Source: DATFKA01 sp035268885 (GTDB taxonomy: Bacteria > Bacteroidota > Bacteroidia > Chitinophagales > Saprospiraceae). From it: a stretch of 64,000 nucleotides of DNA. A program made the translations under genes and the position numbers. Of the stretch, positions 61,615 to 64,000 are shown in pieces. The stretch covers positions 1 through 64,000 of the forward strand of contig DATFKA010000157.1 of the NCBI GenBank assembly GCA_035268885.1. Direction: 5' to 3'. The notes beneath the pieces were generated by a model that searched no databases, was not told the origin of the DNA, and saw nothing but the letters and a program-made list of their open reading frames with translations. How positions within the stretch are numbered: position 1 is the stretch's first letter; every line of letters begins with the position of its first letter.

Positions 61615-61797
61615 GTAGTGGTTTTTGTGTAAGCACTAAAATAGGGAATTTTTCTATACTACTATCCATCCGATTTTGAGATCAATTGATATTTAGTAGG
61701 TGTCCCTTGGGGTTTTACGGTCTGCTCGCCCTTGGCAACCGGCAAACCAAAACTCTACTTTATACTGGCCAGTAAAACACCCGGAAATGACAAGACA

Positions 61798-61811
61798 GTG
61801 ATCCACATCAC
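61798..61811. promoter_or_regulatory. CRP/FNR-type palindrome
   Basis: GTGA-TCCACA-TCAC matches the inner half-sites of a CRP/FNR-family box (GTGA-N6-TCAC). Its centre is about 58 bases before the transcription start expected from the -7 box at 61849. It could respond to a Crp/Fnr-type regulator. Confidence 0.45.
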
Positions 61812-61848
61812 CTGCAAAACGGCAGATAGCATTGTATCTTTATGCCTG

Positions 61849-61856
61849 TATTTTTG
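61849..61856 (+). promoter_or_regulatory. -7 box of a possible promoter for the lipoprotein-SCO operon
   Basis: TATTTTTG matches TAnnTTTG about 95 bases before the lipoprotein ATG. The -33 element is poor. The rest of the 338-bp gap after the CHAT gene shows nothing else. Confidence 0.4.
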
Positions 61857-61951
61857 TCAGTTGACATTCGCGACAAAGCGTGGATAAAACAATTTTTTTG
61901 TGCAAACGTTCCACGCATAAATAAACGAGCAAACCAAACAAATAAACTATT

Positions 61952-62395
61952 ATGCGTTACTTAATTACTTTTGTTATTTTGAGTTTAAGTCTTTCTTTTA
62001 GTGCCTGTACGAGTCTGGAATCTACGGCCGAAGAGTCTGCTTTCCAGACTATGATGGATGTACACGATGAGATTATGCCTAAAATGGGGGAAGTCAATCA
62101 GCTGTCCAGACAACTAAAAGGATTGTCCGCCGCGACCGATACGACGAAACGAGAACTGATGGGGGAGATTGATAATGCCGTCAGATCATTAGAAAGTGCC
62201 GATCAGGACATGATGGCCTGGATGAACGTCAACGGTGGTAACAAACTGGAGCAACTACAAAAAGAGAAGACCCACGACGAAACTATGGCCTATATTTTGG
62301 ATGAAGAAGAAAAGATCATCAAAATAAAAGAAGATATCGAAAACAGCATCCAACAGGCCCAGAACGTTCTGGAAAAGGTTGAAGTGAGCCAATAA
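61952..62395 (+). CDS. Small helical lipoprotein
   Basis: A 147-residue protein. The signal ends in FSAC with Cys at 19. The mature part is one long helical or coiled-coil region (MMDVHDEIMPKMGEVNQLSR, LMGEIDNAVRSLESADQDMM and EEEKIIKIKEDIENSIQQAQ), Glu/Lys/Met rich. Such small lipoproteins often sit next to SCO genes in Bacteroidota and may help metal or respiratory protein assembly, but no function is known. The SCO gene starts 15 bases downstream. Confidence 0.65.
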   Translation: MRYLITFVILSLSLSFSACTSLESTAEESAFQTMMDVHDEIMPKMGEVNQLSRQLKGLSAATDTTKRELMGEIDNAVRSLESADQDMMAWMNVNGGNKLEQLQKEKTHDETMAYILDEEEKIIKIKEDIENSIQQAQNVLEKVEVSQ

Positions 62396-62410
62396 GAAAA
62401 AACATAAACT

Positions 62411-63040
62411 ATGCGTCATCTACTTTTTTTCGGTGTAATCATTCTGGCCCTTCAGGGCTGTGCCGGTACGACTGCTTCTAATGCTGGACCCCTTCCTGTC
62501 CTGGGAGAACCCAAAGAGGTAAATGGAGAAATGGTACAGCACCAGATCCGCGACTTTATCTTTGTAAATCAGGACAGTCAGCGGGTAACGAATGCCACTT
62601 TTGCCGGTAAGGCTTACGTGGTGGATTTCTTTTTCATCTCTTGCCCGACGATCTGTCCGAAGCTGACTAAACAAATGCTTCGCATCCACGATCGCTTTGA
62701 CGATGAGGATCGCTTACTCCTTTTGTCGCACAGTATCGATACCAAATACGATACGATTCCGCGTCTGAAGGCTTATGCCGAAAACCTGGGGGTCAGCTCC
62801 GATAAATGGCACTTTGTCACAGGAGAAAAAGACGATATCTTTTCCATTACGGAAGACTACTTCAGCGTCGCCTTCGAAGATGGCGAAGCCCCTGGCGGCT
62901 ATGACCATACGGGCTACATTGTATTGGTCGACCCCGATGGTCACGTCCGGGCTTACGCCAATGGTACTGACCCCGAATCCGTGGGTGACTTCCTCAATGA
63001 TATTGATCGCCTGATGGCGGAGATGGATCAGGAGTTGTAA
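62411..63040 (+). CDS. SCO1/SenC family copper-chaperone-like protein
   Basis: A 209-residue lipoprotein (Cys at 17 in LQGC). The thioredoxin-like fold has the metal-binding motif FFISCPTICPKL (CxxxC, about residues 78-82) and the conserved His in YDHTGYIVLVDPDGHV. SCO proteins deliver copper to the CuA site of cytochrome c oxidase or act as thiol reductases. It is in one operon with the helical lipoprotein; no cytochrome oxidase genes are in the window. A bidirectional-looking terminator follows. Confidence 0.9.
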   Translation: MRHLLFFGVIILALQGCAGTTASNAGPLPVLGEPKEVNGEMVQHQIRDFIFVNQDSQRVTNATFAGKAYVVDFFFISCPTICPKLTKQMLRIHDRFDDEDRLLLLSHSIDTKYDTIPRLKAYAENLGVSSDKWHFVTGEKDDIFSITEDYFSVAFEDGEAPGGYDHTGYIVLVDPDGHVRAYANGTDPESVGDFLNDIDRLMAEMDQEL

Positions 63041-63056
63041 GCTTAAAAAATATTAG

Positions 63057-63078
63057 GGCCGTAGGGAATCCTACGGCC
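63057..63078. terminator. Terminator hairpin between SCO and porin-like genes
   Basis: GGCCGTAGG (63057-63065), GAAT, CCTACGGCC (63070-63078): a perfect 9-bp stem between two convergent genes, preceded by an A-rich tract (T-rich on the minus strand). It probably ends transcripts from the minus strand best. Confidence 0.7.
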
Positions 63079-63123
63079 AACTTAGGGTACTCATAGTGGA
63101 CACTTCACCATTCTACTTCAACC

Positions 63124-63813
63124 TTACCTAAGCGGAATGGCCACCCCCGCATTAAGGGCAAAGCCCTGATTCTTGACTCGTTCGGCCACCAGTGGGATAT
63201 CGTACAGCTCTGTAAAGCCCTGCTGAAAACGGGCATCCAGGGTAATATTACCAAAGCCAGCGTCAACAGTCAGCCCGGCGCCCACAATACCCGATACTTC
63301 GAAGCGCTCGTAGTTGATCGCATCCAGATCGATGGAGGTGTCGAACAAATCAATTTCCAGGAAACCGGTAGACCTGGTCCTCAGATTACCATTGACGGCA
63401 TAACCCAGGGCCGGACCAGCCATGACAAAGCCCTTCACTTTTTCATTACCAAATTTTCCTTTTAGTAATAAGGGGGTCTCCAGATAATCAAAGCGGGAAT
63501 TCGCCCGCACGCCGATGGGCAAGGCAATACCAAAAAGCTCCGTCTCGGCATCCTGGCGAATACTGAAGCCCTTTTGGCTGTAAGCCAGCTCCGGCTGAAA
63601 ACTCAGGCCCTTCGCAATAGGTACCTCCGCAAAAAAAGCACCAGAAAAGCCCACTAGATAATCAATATCCGGTGTGACGGCATCAATCACATCCGACTGG
63701 CTAATATTATTGAACGTGGCGCCGGCACGAATACCATAGCCCGTCTGGGCAAAAGAAAAGGTAGTCAGGAAACAAAAACTAAGCGCCAAAAATCCGATTA
63801 CTTGCTTATTCAT
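63124..63813 (-). CDS. Outer-membrane porin-family barrel (PorT-like)
   Basis: A 229-residue protein with a signal peptide (ending near TFSFAQ). The barrel shows alternating strands such as TGYGIRAGATFNNI, GLSFQPELAYSQKGF, VKGFVMAGPALGYAV and the final NQGFALNAGVAIPLR. It belongs to the small porin/PorT-type barrel group of Bacteroidota outer-membrane proteins; whether it works in T9SS, as PorT does, cannot be decided. It converges with the SCO gene. The 187 bases to the right edge hold no gene I can support. Confidence 0.75.
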   Translation of the reverse strand: MNKQVIGFLALSFCFLTTFSFAQTGYGIRAGATFNNISQSDVIDAVTPDIDYLVGFSGAFFAEVPIAKGLSFQPELAYSQKGFSIRQDAETELFGIALPIGVRANSRFDYLETPLLLKGKFGNEKVKGFVMAGPALGYAVNGNLRTRSTGFLEIDLFDTSIDLDAINYERFEVSGIVGAGLTVDAGFGNITLDARFQQGFTELYDIPLVAERVKNQGFALNAGVAIPLR

Positions 63814-64000
63814 AAATAGTAGATTTATACTTGTGTTGTTTGATAAACCGAAGATGCAGCAAGTATCTGTTAATTGGCGTTAAGCGGCTGTTAGCGCAAT
63901 TTTAAAGTTTTGGCAATCAGCCGGCCTTTAGTGAAAGTCTTCTTAAAAGCGTCTTCCGGGGCAGGGATAATCAAGGCTAATATTCGGCCTAATCAGAAGG

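Noticed and set aside
63891..63992. Short minus-strand frame at the right edge ending in KTLKLR
   Set aside because: It has no ATG, and an in-frame TGA lies at 63993-63995, so it cannot be the end of an intact gene that continues beyond the window without a frameshift.

Overview
The window comes from a member of the Bacteroidota, most likely the Saprospiraceae/Lewinella group. Supporting signs are a giant SprA translocon gene next to ruvA, two proteins with C-terminal type IX secretion (T9SS) sorting domains, a GLPGLI-family protein, TonB-dependent outer-membrane proteins, a CHAT/TPR protein with an ECF sigma factor, an S1 ribosomal protein with a long acidic N-terminus, and promoter-like boxes of the Bacteroidota type (TAnnTTTG, once with TTTG 19 bases upstream). 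The replicon looks chromosomal. I see no rRNA, tRNA, CRISPR array or intact insertion sequence.

Layout. 0-7.7 kb: outer-membrane barrel, DUF6876 protein, double-thioredoxin lipoprotein, alditol-oxidase-like flavoenzyme, Nmad3 protein, a Nudix-type regulator with its own palindromic operator, a CBM9-like secreted protein and a small winged-helix protein. 7.8-17.8 kb: housekeeping genes (phosphoserine phosphatase/phosphoglycerate dehydrogenase fusion, YifB/ComM, acyl-CoA synthetase, ribosomal protein S1, CYTH protein, mevalonate kinase). 17.8-21.8 kb: a minus-strand unit of two small Cys-containing secreted peptides, an intercistronic hairpin, a GLPGLI protein and an outer-membrane barrel. 22.2-30.4 kb: a tonB gene and a complete heme acquisition operon (surface HmuY-like protein with T9SS tail, HmuT/U/V importer, HmuS, outer-membrane receptor) behind a textbook Bacteroidota promoter. 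30.5-42.4 kb: pyrD, an RprXY-like two-component system, sprA and ruvA. 42.4-49 kb: an orphan ParA with a ribbon-helix-helix-like partner, a membrane protein, a flavin monooxygenase-like enzyme, a run of DnaA-box-like sites and the B12-dependent ribonucleotide reductase nrdJ. 49-64 kb: a T9SS-exported protein with seven propeller-like repeats, an orphan operator/promoter/leader, a lineage-type helical protein, a GNAT acetyltransferase, an S24 repressor, two small secreted proteins, the ECF sigma/TPR/CHAT cluster, a lipoprotein-SCO operon and a porin-like barrel.

Three intergenic, gene-less elements with terminal inverted repeats (about 163, 175 and 121 bp) look like MITEs. One abuts the start codon of the serine-biosynthesis fusion gene so closely that it probably forms its entire 5' leader. 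Several short perfect palindromes also occur downstream of genes; one family (stem with an AGGA tetraloop) occurs twice, plus a degenerate copy.

The best candidates for something not yet described are (1) the peptide pair-hairpin-GLPGLI-barrel unit at 17.8-21.8 kb, (2) the ECF sigma/membrane TPR/periplasmic CHAT protease cluster at 57.3-61.6 kb, and (3) the promoter-operator-leader unit at 49.1-49.4 kb that carries no gene. All functional statements are homology and motif judgements made by eye; no database search was run.
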